Positions 8,089 to 16,933 of a stretch of DNA of 28,384 bases are shown in pieces (position 1 is the stretch's first letter; each line of letters begins with the position of its first letter). Made by a program: the position numbers and the translations under genes. Where the stretch lies: contig JBBIMX010000034.1 in the NCBI GenBank assembly GCA_037444165.1, positions 1 through 28,384 on the forward strand, in the 5' to 3' direction. Source of the DNA: CALIBK01 sp037444165 (lineage in GTDB: Bacteria > Desulfobacterota > BSN033 > UBA1163). The notes under the pieces are model-generated. The model did not search any database, was not told the origin of the DNA, and saw nothing but the letters and a program-made list of their open reading frames with translations.

Positions 8089-9660
8089 TTATTTTCTGAC
8101 CCATTTCTTTGTTTTCCAGAATAGATTCGAAAGGTCACAGAGTCTTCTTCCCCAGAAGGGGGTTGAAGATCGTCTTGCAATCGGGTGGATGAAACAGAAA
8201 TGTTGGCATTTCATCTTCTGCAAGGCTTTCTCAAAACTGTGAGCATCCTGATGATCTCCTAAATATCCTGGAATCCAGTAACCCAAAGAAGAGAAGCTAC
8301 TGTGGGAAGCAGAATGGTAATGATAATAATCTATAAAATGGTGGAGATGACTCTTCACCCCATAGGTTTCGGGGTGGAGGGACCAGGGAGAACCGGGTTC
8401 CATCTCAATGGTAAAAGTCCGAATCCCTCTCACGTTAGGGTAACGAGAACGGATGGTTCTCTGAAGCTGGACGATCTCGTGGATGTCCCTTTGCGTCTCA
8501 AAGGGAAGGCCGATCGTGAAGAAGAGATCACAGAAAACTCCATTTGCTTTCAACTGATTAAGGGTCTCCATCAAGTCCCGATTGGAATAAGGATATCCCT
8601 TATGAAGTTTCCTCATTCGGTCCGAACCCACGTCCGGAGAAAGGGCGATCAAAGACTTGGGACTTGGGAAGGTCTCCTTAAAGGAACGAATAAAGTCGGG
8701 GGTTGGAAGCCCGAAAGATTCGAAGAAGCACTCCATTCGAATTTTTGCCTTTCGAATCTGATGGAAAAGCTCAAGAAAGAATTCTGGCTTTGAAGGATAG
8801 GGATCAAAACAGATATGAAAGGTTTCGTATCCGTAAGAAAGAGCCTCCTGAATGGTCTCGAGAACCTTGTCTATCCCTCGAAAGGTGACCCCTTTTCTCC
8901 CAGAGATGATCTCCTGCGCAGAACGGCCCCCTCCACACCAGGTACATTGAACCGGACACCCTCTCCCCAAAGGAAGATGATAGATGGGTGAACGAAGGGA
9001 ATAGATCCAAAAATTTCTCTCCTTCGAAACTCCTTTCACATAGAAGGGTTGACCGATGAAACGAATATAGGTTTGATAATTTTTGAGAAGGTGGAAATGG
9101 GTAAAAGAGAGACGGTTTAAATCTTCTTCCGTGGCCACATAGGAGAGAGGATTAATAAGAATCCTTCCTTTTCTTCTCCAGGTAAGATTGGGAACAGAAA
9201 AGAGATCCCCTTTCCCCTGGAGAAGGGTTTGGGCCAGTTCCAGCACAGGTTGTTCTCCCTCTCCGCGGATCACCCCATCGACCGAATCAAAATTCTTCAT
9301 AATCTCTTCATGAAAAAAACTGGCTGTATATCCTCCAATGAGGATATAGGTAGAGGGAAATTCGGATTTTATTTTCTGGACTAATTCCATAACATCGTAA
9401 CACTGATGATGCCAATGGAGATCGAGGGCAACGATTCGGGGAGTCTTTTCCCGAAGATAGTGGAGAATGGAGAATTGGCGATCCTCAATCCACTCCAGTC
9501 CCAAGTGGACGACCTCGGTAGAGATTTGATGTCGTGTGAGAAGGTCAGCCAAAGCGAGAAGCCCCATAGGAAGAAAATTGATCCAGAGGAATTGATCAAT
9601 AGGGCGATAGTAATTGTTTAATTTGGGGACATGGAGGAAAAGGCAATCCAATTTTGACAT
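8089..9660 (-). CDS. B12-binding domain radical SAM protein
   Basis: Radical SAM enzyme of 523 residues. An N-terminal Rossmann-like B12-binding region (about 30-150) shows DLHWHH at 80-85 and IGGYTAS near 108-114. The canonical DxHxxG motif is not intact because the Gly position is His, so cobalamin binding is uncertain. The radical SAM core carries the [4Fe-4S] motif CPVQCTWC with C235, C239 and C242 (CX3CX2C). The C-terminus has a Lys-Cys-x-x-x-Cys segment that may bind metal or be structural. Architecture resembles B12/radical SAM proteins that methylate or rearrange unreactive carbons, but the reaction cannot be named. No Shine-Dalgarno site; a good promoter lies immediately upstream. 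It follows the CrtI-like gene by 55 nt. Confidence 0.85.
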   Translation of the reverse strand: MSKLDCLFLHVPKLNNYYRPIDQFLWINFLPMGLLALADLLTRHQISTEVVHLGLEWIEDRQFSILHYLREKTPRIVALDLHWHHQCYDVMELVQKIKSEFPSTYILIGGYTASFFHEEIMKNFDSVDGVIRGEGEQPVLELAQTLLQGKGDLFSVPNLTWRRKGRILINPLSYVATEEDLNRLSFTHFHLLKNYQTYIRFIGQPFYVKGVSKERNFWIYSLRSPIYHLPLGRGCPVQCTWCGGGRSAQEIISGRKGVTFRGIDKVLETIQEALSYGYETFHICFDPYPSKPEFFLELFHQIRKAKIRMECFFESFGLPTPDFIRSFKETFPSPKSLIALSPDVGSDRMRKLHKGYPYSNRDLMETLNQLKANGVFCDLFFTIGLPFETQRDIHEIVQLQRTIRSRYPNVRGIRTFTIEMEPGSPWSLHPETYGVKSHLHHFIDYYHYHSASHSSFSSLGYWIPGYLGDHQDAHSFEKALQKMKCQHFCFIHPIARRSSTPFWGRRLCDLSNLFWKTKKWVRK

Positions 9661-9667
9661 CGTTGAA

Positions 9668-9697
9668 ATTCTAAAATGGAGAAAGAATAGATTTCAA
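9668..9697 (-). promoter_or_regulatory. Sigma70-like promoter for the radical SAM gene
   Basis: On the minus strand TTGAAA (9697-9692), an 18-nt spacer and TAGAAT (9673-9668). The start codon begins 7 nt after the -10 box, so transcription should begin at or next to the ATG. There is no ribosome-binding site. Predicted leaderless transcript. Confidence 0.5.
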
Positions 9698-9715
9698 CTT
9701 TATGATGGGGCAGGC

Positions 9716-11218
9716 CTATTTCGGAGACCATCGTTTCAGAATCTGCCTGGCTGCAAATAGAGCGGAGAGACTCACCCCTACAATCCCATGGGAGGGTCGA
9801 GTATAATGGCCTACCTGAAAGAGACCAGGGATAGGGGTCTGGTGAGGAGGTCTCCCTCGGCCCATTTGTTGTGGGGTAGAAGAAAGCCCATACATTGCTC
9901 CCCATTGATTTCCCGTGTAGCGTTCAAGGGTAATGGGAGTGGCGGCTTCTTTATAAAGGAGATGGTCTTTTAATCCCGAGATCCATTTTGAATCAAGGTA
10001 GGAAATCACTTTCTTCATCAATTCTTCTTTAATCCGATGGTAGGTTGCAGGATCCCTCTTTCCCCACTCCCCTTGATAGGAATAAGGGGCGATGAGAAGG
10101 GCTTTGATAAGGTGGTGACCCGGAGGGGCGAGAGAGGAGTCTAAAAGGGTTGGGATGGAGAGACTGATGGTGGGTGCTTCTGGAAGTTCCCCTCTCCTGA
10201 GCATTCGGTTTTCCTCCTCCAGGTTTGAGCAACTCCGGAGATAGGTGAAATAAGGGATCGCCATCTCTTTTAGATTTAAGTCCGTAGCAAGATATAGGAT
10301 AAAACAGGAAAGGGAGGGTTCGAGGCGATGGATCTTCCGATAGAAATGGGTTTGGAGTTCTTCAGGAAGCATGTTCACCATCCGATAAGGATTTATGTTC
10401 GAAATGACAAGGGGGGCCTCGAAGAGCTCTCCGTCTTCTGCCCATATTCCCTTTACCCTTTTTTCTTTAATCATGATTTTTTCAACTCTTTTTCTAAAAA
10501 GGACCTCCCCACCGAATTGGAGAAAGGAATGAAGGATGGCCTTTGAGAGGTCTCCCATTCCTCCCTTCGGATAGAAGACCCCTCCCATCAGGGCCTTACT
10601 GATAAGAGTGGCCACAAAAAGAAACGAGAGCCTCGAAGGAGGATCGGTCACAGGAAGGCTATGGAGGGCCATCTTGATCTCTCCTGCCCGAAACAGGCGA
10701 TCCAGGATGGACTGATGGGTGGTGCGATGATAACGGATGAGATGGGGGAAATAGAAAGGGAAAAGAAGCGTGCGACGGAAGGTCATCTCGGAGTAGGCTT
10801 TGACCTCGTTGCCAATTTTCTGAACCAAGGCCAGGTAGCTTCTTAACCCTTTTTCTTCTTCAGGAAAGAGAGCCAAAAGGCTCTCTGCATAACTGCCAAA
10901 TCCTCCATCCCCCAGTGTCATCTTAAATCCAGGATAGATATTCTGGATAGACCGGATGGGGAGAAACTCGATCATCGAATGGGCCCCGATCCTTTGGAGG
11001 ATTTCGTAAAATTCTTCCCCCTCTTTGCATCCTCCTAAAAAAACACCTGTCGCATCAAAAATATAATCTCCTCGTTTAAAAGAGACGACATACCCTCCGG
11101 GCTGGTCTTCTTTCTCAATAAGAAGGATTCGAAGTCCTTCTCTTGCAAGGAGAGCGCCCGTCATAAGCCCTCCTATCCCTGCACCGATAATGATTGCGTC
11201 GTATTTTTTATGACTCAT
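9716..11218 (-). CDS. CrtI-like FAD-dependent oxidoreductase (phytoene desaturase superfamily)
   Basis: Flavoprotein of about 500 residues in the phytoene desaturase / retinol saturase superfamily, likely acting on an isoprenoid or other hydrophobic polyene. An N-terminal dinucleotide-binding motif GAGIGG (12-17) leads into the second strand ending IEKEDQPGGY, and the C-terminal FAD motif is GLFQVGHYTRPSHGIVGV. The frame is open further upstream, but MSHKKYD at 11218 places the Rossmann motif at the usual distance, and its ATG overlaps the stop of the RND gene as ATGA. The substrate is unknown; no phytoene synthase or other carotenoid gene is in the window, so a role in another lipid pathway is possible. 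Confidence 0.85.
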   Translation of the reverse strand: MSHKKYDAIIIGAGIGGLMTGALLAREGLRILLIEKEDQPGGYVVSFKRGDYIFDATGVFLGGCKEGEEFYEILQRIGAHSMIEFLPIRSIQNIYPGFKMTLGDGGFGSYAESLLALFPEEEKGLRSYLALVQKIGNEVKAYSEMTFRRTLLFPFYFPHLIRYHRTTHQSILDRLFRAGEIKMALHSLPVTDPPSRLSFLFVATLISKALMGGVFYPKGGMGDLSKAILHSFLQFGGEVLFRKRVEKIMIKEKRVKGIWAEDGELFEAPLVISNINPYRMVNMLPEELQTHFYRKIHRLEPSLSCFILYLATDLNLKEMAIPYFTYLRSCSNLEEENRMLRRGELPEAPTISLSIPTLLDSSLAPPGHHLIKALLIAPYSYQGEWGKRDPATYHRIKEELMKKVISYLDSKWISGLKDHLLYKEAATPITLERYTGNQWGAMYGLSSTPQQMGRGRPPHQTPIPGLFQVGHYTRPSHGIVGVSLSALFAARQILKRWSPK

Positions 11219-13728
11219 TTTTTTCTCTTTTCCACTAAAAGGACAATGGCGGGCAAGAGGACCATCGAATTGATCAGACAGAATCCCATCCCCAAAATAG
11301 TGACCCATCCCATGGTCGAAAGGGCATGATAACGGGTGGTGACCAATGAACCGAATCCGAGCATCGTTGTAAGGCTACAGAGAGTCATTGGCCGAGCCGT
11401 CTTTTGAAGGGCCTCGATGGGATCTCTTCCTCCTTTTTCTAAGTATCGGTGCATCAGATGGATACTATTGTCAATCCCCATTCCAACGATCATAGGAAGG
11501 ATGACGGCATTGACGAAATTGATATGGATTCCGAGGATCGCCATTGCTCCCATCATCCAGAGAAGACCTATGGCAAGGGGAAGGAGAGTGAGAAGGGTGA
11601 GGGTTGGCCTTTTGAAATGAGAAAAGACGAGAAGAAGGATGAGAAGAAAAGCAAACGGGGTCAGGAGAAAGAGATCTTCCTTCACGATCTTTAAAATCTC
11701 GGTTTCAATCCTTTCTGGACCGGTGAAAGAGACTTCCGGGAATTGCTTTTCTAATTCCTCGAAAGAAAGAGATCCTCTGGGGTAGTAGATAGGTGTGGTC
11801 AGCTTAAAATGTTCTCCTTTTTGGGCAATCCGAGGTCCTATCCCTCTCCCCAAAGGGCTTTTCTTTAGGAGAAGGAAGAGCGTCTCAGGGGGAAAGAGTT
11901 TTTCCTTCCCCAAGCGTAATTCTTCAAGAGCCTCAAGGGTTGGATAAAAGGAAGGGACAAAGAATCCATTCTCATTTAAGGCCTTGATCAAATGCTTTTT
12001 CACCTCATCAAGGTTGACGGCTTTTCGAATTTCATGAGCGATTCTCTTCTGTTTTTCGATGGAGGGAATGAATCGAGAGGCAGGAGAAATAGAAATAGAA
12101 GAGTCCATCTTTCCTTCCTTCTTATTTTTTTCGAAGACCTTCACCATCTCTGCTTCTTTTAAAAGAAGGGAGGAAAGGTCCCTGCCTTCCTGAATGGCCG
12201 AGGCTTCGACTTTTCTCCCCCCGAAGGCACGGCCCATTTTTTCCAAGACCATGAGGGGTTGAATTTCTTTAGGTCTTAGACTTCTAAGATCGGTTTCAAT
12301 CTTCAGTTGAGAGAGAGAGAGAAGGGACAGAAGGGTTATTCCCACTCCAAACCAAATCAATTTAGAAGGATCTTTTTTTAAAAAACCAGAAAGGAAGCAA
12401 AGCCGAAAAGGGGCAGAAGAAGAGGGGGATAAGGCCTTTCTTTGTTCGATCCAGACAAGAAAGGAAGGAAGGACCAGAAAGATACAGAGGAGGGCAAAGA
12501 GAAGGCCAACGGAGACGAGAAAGGCCAACTCCATTATCCCCCGAATTCGGGAGAAATAGAGGACCCCAAAAGCAGAGATGGTGGTGAAGGCACCGCTCAG
12601 AATGGCGTCCCCTGTTTGAGTGAGGGCTATCTCAATGGCCATCGGAATCTCTTTCTGATTCGCCCTTTCCTGTTGATACCGATCGTAGAGATGAACCGCA
12701 AAATCGATTCCTAAACCCACTAAGATAGCAGCGAAAGCACTGGTTAAGAGATTGAGTCTTTCAATGGTGACAGAGGCCAAACCCATTGTTAATTGAATTC
12801 CTCCAAAAAGGGGGAGACCCACAAAGAGGAGGACTATCCACCTCCGATAGGTATAGAAAAAGAGGAGAAGGACGAGCAGAAGGGAGAGAAGAAAAGAGCT
12901 TTGCATATCGAGACGGAGGGCCCGGGCCTCTGAGGTGGCAATGGGATGGGCTCCAGTGAGAAAGACCTGAACCCCTTCCTTCTCTATGGATGGGATCAAT
13001 TCATTCAATCGCTTCATCAATGCTCTGGAAAAGGAGAGGTTCGTTGCTGGCTCGATCGGTTCGGCGAGGATGAATAAAAAATGTCCGTCTCGGGAGAGAA
13101 AGAATGGGCTCGAGGGATCAAAATCCATCCCTTTGATCCCAGCCTTCCACTTCTCCCACCATAACCAGCGCAGTTCAAATGGATCGATCTGGATGAAGTC
13201 TTTTATTCCAAAGGAGGCATGGCTTAACAGGAGGTTCTTATTCTTAAGAACCTGTTTGGCAATCTCTTCCCCTCTCCATTTTTCTTTTAAATAAGGGATT
13301 TCTTCCTCATCCAGAAAGAGATAGGGACGGGAAAGAAAAAGGGCGAGAAGGGATTTTGTTTCTTCCAAATCTTCCATTTCTATTCTCTGAAACTGAATCC
13401 TTCTGAAGGCCGGTTTTCCATGGATTTCCACTCTCTTTAGGGCCTGAGCGATCGCTTTCCCCGATTCAATCAAAAAGGGGAGATCCACTTCTTCTCTTCT
13501 TTCAAGAAGTACAAACAGAAAGTCAAAGGTCTTGGCTTCTTTCAGATTTTCTATATAGAGCTTCATGGGCCCCTTTTCTGCGGGAAAGAGGGCTAAAAAA
13601 TCTGGATCGAACCGAAGCCTTCCCGTAAGGAGAAAGGCTAATCCAAAGACCAACATGGAAACGAGAAGAACTTTTCGAGGGTGAGAGACAGAGAGGCGAG
13701 AGATTCCTTTAAGCAATTTTTTTCGCAT
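11215..13728 (-). CDS. RND/MMPL-family exporter, hydrophobic substrate likely
   Basis: Large inner-membrane transporter (about 837 residues) with the RND two-fold layout: one membrane helix, an extracytoplasmic domain of about 200 residues, five helices, then the same again. Each half has the conserved membrane motif GxGxD (GLGIDFAVHLYDR and GMGIDNSIHLMHR), whose Asp is the presumed proton relay in MmpL/HpnN-like lipid exporters. No membrane-fusion or outer-membrane partner is adjacent, which fits lipid-handling RND proteins rather than drug efflux pumps. The frame can begin at TTG 13740, but ATG 13728 is preferred; neither has a clear Shine-Dalgarno site. A TATAAT lies at 13745-13740 with a poor -35. 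The next gene overlaps by ATGA. Confidence 0.85.
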   Translation of the reverse strand: MRKKLLKGISRLSVSHPRKVLLVSMLVFGLAFLLTGRLRFDPDFLALFPAEKGPMKLYIENLKEAKTFDFLFVLLERREEVDLPFLIESGKAIAQALKRVEIHGKPAFRRIQFQRIEMEDLEETKSLLALFLSRPYLFLDEEEIPYLKEKWRGEEIAKQVLKNKNLLLSHASFGIKDFIQIDPFELRWLWWEKWKAGIKGMDFDPSSPFFLSRDGHFLFILAEPIEPATNLSFSRALMKRLNELIPSIEKEGVQVFLTGAHPIATSEARALRLDMQSSFLLSLLLVLLLFFYTYRRWIVLLFVGLPLFGGIQLTMGLASVTIERLNLLTSAFAAILVGLGIDFAVHLYDRYQQERANQKEIPMAIEIALTQTGDAILSGAFTTISAFGVLYFSRIRGIMELAFLVSVGLLFALLCIFLVLPSFLVWIEQRKALSPSSSAPFRLCFLSGFLKKDPSKLIWFGVGITLLSLLSLSQLKIETDLRSLRPKEIQPLMVLEKMGRAFGGRKVEASAIQEGRDLSSLLLKEAEMVKVFEKNKKEGKMDSSISISPASRFIPSIEKQKRIAHEIRKAVNLDEVKKHLIKALNENGFFVPSFYPTLEALEELRLGKEKLFPPETLFLLLKKSPLGRGIGPRIAQKGEHFKLTTPIYYPRGSLSFEELEKQFPEVSFTGPERIETEILKIVKEDLFLLTPFAFLLILLLVFSHFKRPTLTLLTLLPLAIGLLWMMGAMAILGIHINFVNAVILPMIVGMGIDNSIHLMHRYLEKGGRDPIEALQKTARPMTLCSLTTMLGFGSLVTTRYHALSTMGWVTILGMGFCLINSMVLLPAIVLLVEKRKK

Positions 13729-13869
13729 CGCTGAGGCCAATTATAACCGATTTCCCGTTTTCTTACATGACTTTCTGATGCCCCCTCGGTGGATTTACCC
13801 ACTTCTGGAAGTTGAAGAAGATCTTCTAACTGGATAGGAATTTCCCCATCGAATGGAGTTTATAATGGT

Positions 13870-15057
13870 TCATGGAAGAGTGAGCTTGATCTCTTTTCTT
13901 TTCCCTTCACGGAGGAGGATAAAGATTAACGTTGTTCCAGAGCCTTTCCCGGCTACGGATTCATGAAGATCCTTTAAACTCTTTATCTCTTTTCCATCGA
14001 TTAGAAGAATTTGATCTTCTGGTAACAGCCCTGCCTTTTCGGCTAAACTCTGGGAAAGGACGCGTTCGATCCAGACCCCTTGAGGCTCTTCTTTCTCCTT
14101 TAGAATGATCCCGAGTTTTGGTTTCCTCCTTTCCAGAGAAGGAGGAGTGATCCAAAGAAAATGGGCGATAGGGTTAGGGGCTTCCGATAAGGATATCTCT
14201 CGATGAATCTCCTTTTTCCACTCCTTCAGAACAACGGTATGATAGGGGATAGAAGTTCTTCTGTAAAAACGGGAAGGGATCCCAAAGTGAAATACCACAT
14301 GTCCGCTTCCGGTCAGGACTAAAAAGGTTTTCTCTTTCCCTTCAGGAGAATGAAGGTGTTGGGATAAGGTTTCCGCCATTGCCTCATCCCAGAGAACCTG
14401 GGCCTGAAAGAATTTTTCGAAATCCTTTGCCACCCCTTCCTGGTGTTCCTGAAAGATGGACCGAAGATAGGATCGGTAAGCTGGCTCTTTTAAGTCTATC
14501 GAAGGAAGTTTTTCTCGGTCTGAAAGGGGAAGGGCTTCCATTCCCTTTTGAGCGACCTTTCTGATCAGCTCCCTTTCGAGATTGAGGCCAAGAAGTCTCA
14601 ATCCTCGATATTTTATCTCGTTAAGAATTCCTCGATAGAGTTGAAAATCCATTCCCCAGGTGGTCTCCCATTTCACCTCTTTGAGAAATTCTTCTTCAGA
14701 AAGGAGTCCCTGACTCCAGCGATCCAAGATGGGTTGCTGGTGTTTCTCAAACATCTCCATGGCCACAACAACCTGATGGCCCCTCTCCACGAGGCTTTGA
14801 ATTATCCTCAACTGAATCCGATGGTGTTCCATCTGGTCATGAGTCTCTCCCACAAAAATGACTCTTACCTTCTCGAGATGATCCAAAAGTTCTCTGAAGG
14901 AGAGGGATTCTCCTTCGGGGAGCTTTAGGATCAATTCTTTGGCCGGATCGAAATGGACGATAGGAATGGGAGTCATCCGGGAGGATAAACCTTCTTTAAT
15001 CCAAACTAAAAAGGCAATCAAAGAGAATACCCCGATTCCAATCCAGAGTCTATTCAT
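13870..15057 (-). CDS. ChaN-family protein fused to a C-terminal PDZ domain
   Basis: ChaN-like (DUF399) haem-associated domain followed by PDZ. The ChaN part shows VGETHD near 60-65, then a conserved helical stretch with VAMEMFE and the VLTGSGHVVFHFGIP block. The PDZ domain (about 310-395) contains a GVWIERV strand, EKAGLLPEDQI and VNGKEI-like LIDGKEI. The N-terminus has one hydrophobic segment (about 4-19) and no lipobox cysteine, so it is a membrane-anchored or secreted periplasmic protein rather than the lipoprotein known from Campylobacter. Start: GTG 15096 and ATG 15078 are in frame, but ATG 15057 fits the signal anchor and lies 6 nt after a -10 box. Iron or haem handling is a family-based guess. 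Confidence 0.82.
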   Translation of the reverse strand: MNRLWIGIGVFSLIAFLVWIKEGLSSRMTPIPIVHFDPAKELILKLPEGESLSFRELLDHLEKVRVIFVGETHDQMEHHRIQLRIIQSLVERGHQVVVAMEMFEKHQQPILDRWSQGLLSEEEFLKEVKWETTWGMDFQLYRGILNEIKYRGLRLLGLNLERELIRKVAQKGMEALPLSDREKLPSIDLKEPAYRSYLRSIFQEHQEGVAKDFEKFFQAQVLWDEAMAETLSQHLHSPEGKEKTFLVLTGSGHVVFHFGIPSRFYRRTSIPYHTVVLKEWKKEIHREISLSEAPNPIAHFLWITPPSLERRKPKLGIILKEKEEPQGVWIERVLSQSLAEKAGLLPEDQILLIDGKEIKSLKDLHESVAGKGSGTTLIFILLREGKRKEIKLTLP

Positions 15058-15063
15058 ATAAAC

Positions 15064-15092
15064 ATTATAACTTCCCATGATCGTTTGGTCAT
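15064..15092 (-). promoter_or_regulatory. Sigma70-like promoter for chaN-PDZ
   Basis: ATGACC (15092-15087), 17-nt spacer, TATAAT (15069-15064) on the minus strand. The preferred ATG (15057) starts 6 nt after the -10 box, so the mRNA would begin at the start codon. Confidence 0.45.
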
Positions 15093-15178
15093 CCACGAAC
15101 GATGAAAATTAAAAATCATTTTCAAAATAACTTTATGGAGGATGAAAGGGAATAAAGAGGGGCATCGAATTTTTCTCC

Positions 15179-15206
15179 TTGAAACCGAGGAGATCTCTGT
15201 TAAGAT
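15179..15206 (+). promoter_or_regulatory. Candidate promoter of the tup leader
   Basis: TTGAAA (15179-15184), 16-nt spacer, TAAGAT (15201-15206). Transcription would start near 15213, about 145 nt before tupA, and run through an intrinsic terminator hairpin. This is the better of the promoter candidates seen upstream of tupA. Confidence 0.4.
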
Positions 15207-15275
15207 TATATGGCTATTTTTTAATAAAGGGAGTATCTGGAGATGGCCTATACCTGCTCTCGATGGATCAAAAAA

Positions 15276-15300
15276 GGCGGTCTTTCAGACCGCCCTTTTT
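15276..15300. terminator. Bidirectional intrinsic terminator in the tupA upstream region
   Basis: An 8-bp GC-rich inverted repeat (15276-15283 with 15287-15294, loop TTC) is followed by CTTTTT on the plus strand and by TTTTTT on the minus strand. It lies between divergent genes, where no gene ends, so it is not a simple gene-end terminator. On the plus strand it would end a leader or small RNA of about 85-90 nt before tupA; an attenuator is one explanation. Confidence 0.75.
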
Positions 15301-15357
15301 ACCTTTGAAAAACCCATTTTGAAAAAAAGGGTAAAATAAGTTAATGATGATAGGAAG

Positions 15358-16200
15358 ATGAGAACCCAACTGTGCGGGCTCTTTATTTTCTTATTTTTAT
15401 TTGGGGGCGCTCTTGAAGGGAGCACGGGATCGAGGAGCCTCCTTCTGGCTACTACGACCAGTACCCAGGATTCAGGACTTCTCGATGTCCTCATCCCCAT
15501 CTTTGAGAAAAAAACGGGTTATTTCGTCAAAACCATTGCAGTCGGTTCAGGACAAGCTATAGCCATGGGAAAGAAAGGAGAGGTGGATGTCCTTCTGGTT
15601 CATGCTCCTGCCGCTGAAGAGAGATTGATGGAAGAGGGCTATGGAGTCCATCGAAGGAGGGTCATGCATAACGATTATGGGATCGTTGGACCTTTTGAAG
15701 ATCCGGCAAAAATTAAGGGAATGAAGTTGGCTACGGAGGCATTCAAAAAGATAGCTTTTGTGAGGGCCCTTTTTTTATCGAGAGGTGATCACTCAGGGAC
15801 CCACCTGAAAGAGAGGGAGATCTGGAGGGCCACAGGAATCAATCCAGAAGGGGAAAAGTGGTATCAGCAGACAGGCCTTGGAATGGGTCAGACTCTCAGC
15901 ATAACTCATGAGAAAAGAGGATATGCCCTTTCCGATCGGGCCACCTATCTCGCTTTGAGAAAGAATCTCAGGCTCACTCTCTTAGTGGAAGGAGATCCCT
16001 TTCTCCTTAACATTTACCATGTGATTGAGGTGAATCCCGCTAAATGGCCAAAAGTAAATGCCAAGGGCGCAAGGGCATTTGCCGATTTTCTGGTTTCTAA
16101 GGAGGTTCAGGATCTTATCAAAACTTTTGGAGTGGATCAATTTGGTTCTCCTCTCTTCTTTCCAGACGCTAAAAAGAAGGAAGAAGAGTTTGGAAAATAG
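15358..16200 (+). CDS. tupA: Tungstate ABC transporter substrate-binding protein
   Basis: Periplasmic oxyanion-binding protein of the TupA type. An N-terminal signal peptide (about 1-22) precedes the mature start LLLATTTSTQDSGLL, where the TTTS motif (32-35) is the known oxyanion loop of TupA proteins. Further family segments are VGSGQAIAMGKKGEVDVLLVHAP, EGYGVHRR and MHNDYGIVGP. At 280 residues it has the usual length. AGGA lies 3-4 nt before the ATG. It heads tupA-tupB-tupC, with 23 nt before tupB. Tungstate is favoured over molybdate by the TupA signature, while the affinity ratio cannot be read from sequence. Confidence 0.92.
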   Translation: MRTQLCGLFIFLFLFGGALEGSTGSRSLLLATTTSTQDSGLLDVLIPIFEKKTGYFVKTIAVGSGQAIAMGKKGEVDVLLVHAPAAEERLMEEGYGVHRRRVMHNDYGIVGPFEDPAKIKGMKLATEAFKKIAFVRALFLSRGDHSGTHLKEREIWRATGINPEGEKWYQQTGLGMGQTLSITHEKRGYALSDRATYLALRKNLRLTLLVEGDPFLLNIYHVIEVNPAKWPKVNAKGARAFADFLVSKEVQDLIKTFGVDQFGSPLFFPDAKKKEEEFGK

Positions 16201-16223
16201 AATTCTAAATTTAGGGGGTAAAG

Positions 16224-16922
16224 ATGGACCTTATCCTTGAAGGGACGAAAAAGGCATTCTGGCTCCTATTTAGCTTCGATCCCGAAGTCCTCAACATCTT
16301 GCTTCTTTCCCTCAGGGTTTCCGCCACAGCCACCCTCATTAGTCTTCTCATCGGGATCACCGGTGGAGTAGCCATTGCCCTTTATAGGTTTCGAGGAAGA
16401 GCAGTGGTGGTGAGCCTTATCAATACAGGAATGGGTCTTCCTCCAGTAGTCGTGGGCCTTTTTGTCACCATTTTTTTATGGAGAAATGGACCCCTCGGAT
16501 TTCTTGGCATTCTTTACACTCCTATGGCTATCATTATTGCCCAAGCCGTGATTGCCACACCCATCGTGATGGGGATCACCCTCGCCGCCATCCAGCATCT
16601 TCCAGAGAAACTTCGACTCCAAATTTTGGCCCTTGGTGCGACCCGGACCCAGATGGTCTGGATTCTGATTAAGGAAGCCAAGCTTCCGCTTCTCGCTGCA
16701 GTCATGGCAGGATTTGGAGGGGTGATCTCAGAGGTTGGGGCATCCATGATGGTCGGCGGCAATATTAAGGGTTATACTCGAGTTCTTACCACCGCAACGG
16801 TAATGGAAACCAGTCGCGGAAACTTCGATATGGCCATCGCTCTGGGGATCATCCTTCTTTTGTTTGCTTACTTTATCAATCTGATCCTCACCCAGATTCA
16901 ACAGAGAGAAGGGCTGAGATAG
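16224..16922 (+). CDS. tupB: Tungstate ABC transporter permease
   Basis: Inner-membrane permease of the Tup importer, 232 residues with about five membrane helices. The cytoplasmic coupling loop is visible as ILALGATRTQMVWILIKEA followed by LPLL, the EAA-like GA...I..P pattern. The internal segment GFGGVISEVGASMMVGGNI is strongly typical of TupB/CysT-like permeases. AGGGGG about 6 nt before ATG supports the start. It lies between the binding protein and the ATPase. Confidence 0.92.
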   Translation: MDLILEGTKKAFWLLFSFDPEVLNILLLSLRVSATATLISLLIGITGGVAIALYRFRGRAVVVSLINTGMGLPPVVVGLFVTIFLWRNGPLGFLGILYTPMAIIIAQAVIATPIVMGITLAAIQHLPEKLRLQILALGATRTQMVWILIKEAKLPLLAAVMAGFGGVISEVGASMMVGGNIKGYTRVLTTATVMETSRGNFDMAIALGIILLLFAYFINLILTQIQQREGLR

Positions 16923-16933
16923 AAGGATAGACG

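Noticed and set aside
11219..11308. N-terminal extension of the CrtI-like protein to 11308
   Set aside because: The extra 30 residues lie inside the RND coding region, add unrelated sequence before the Rossmann motif, and the ATGA overlap start at 11218 is a better fit.
15142..15339. 65-codon plus-strand ORF between chaN and tupA
   Set aside because: It runs straight through the strong terminator hairpin, has unconvincing composition and matches no family I recognise.
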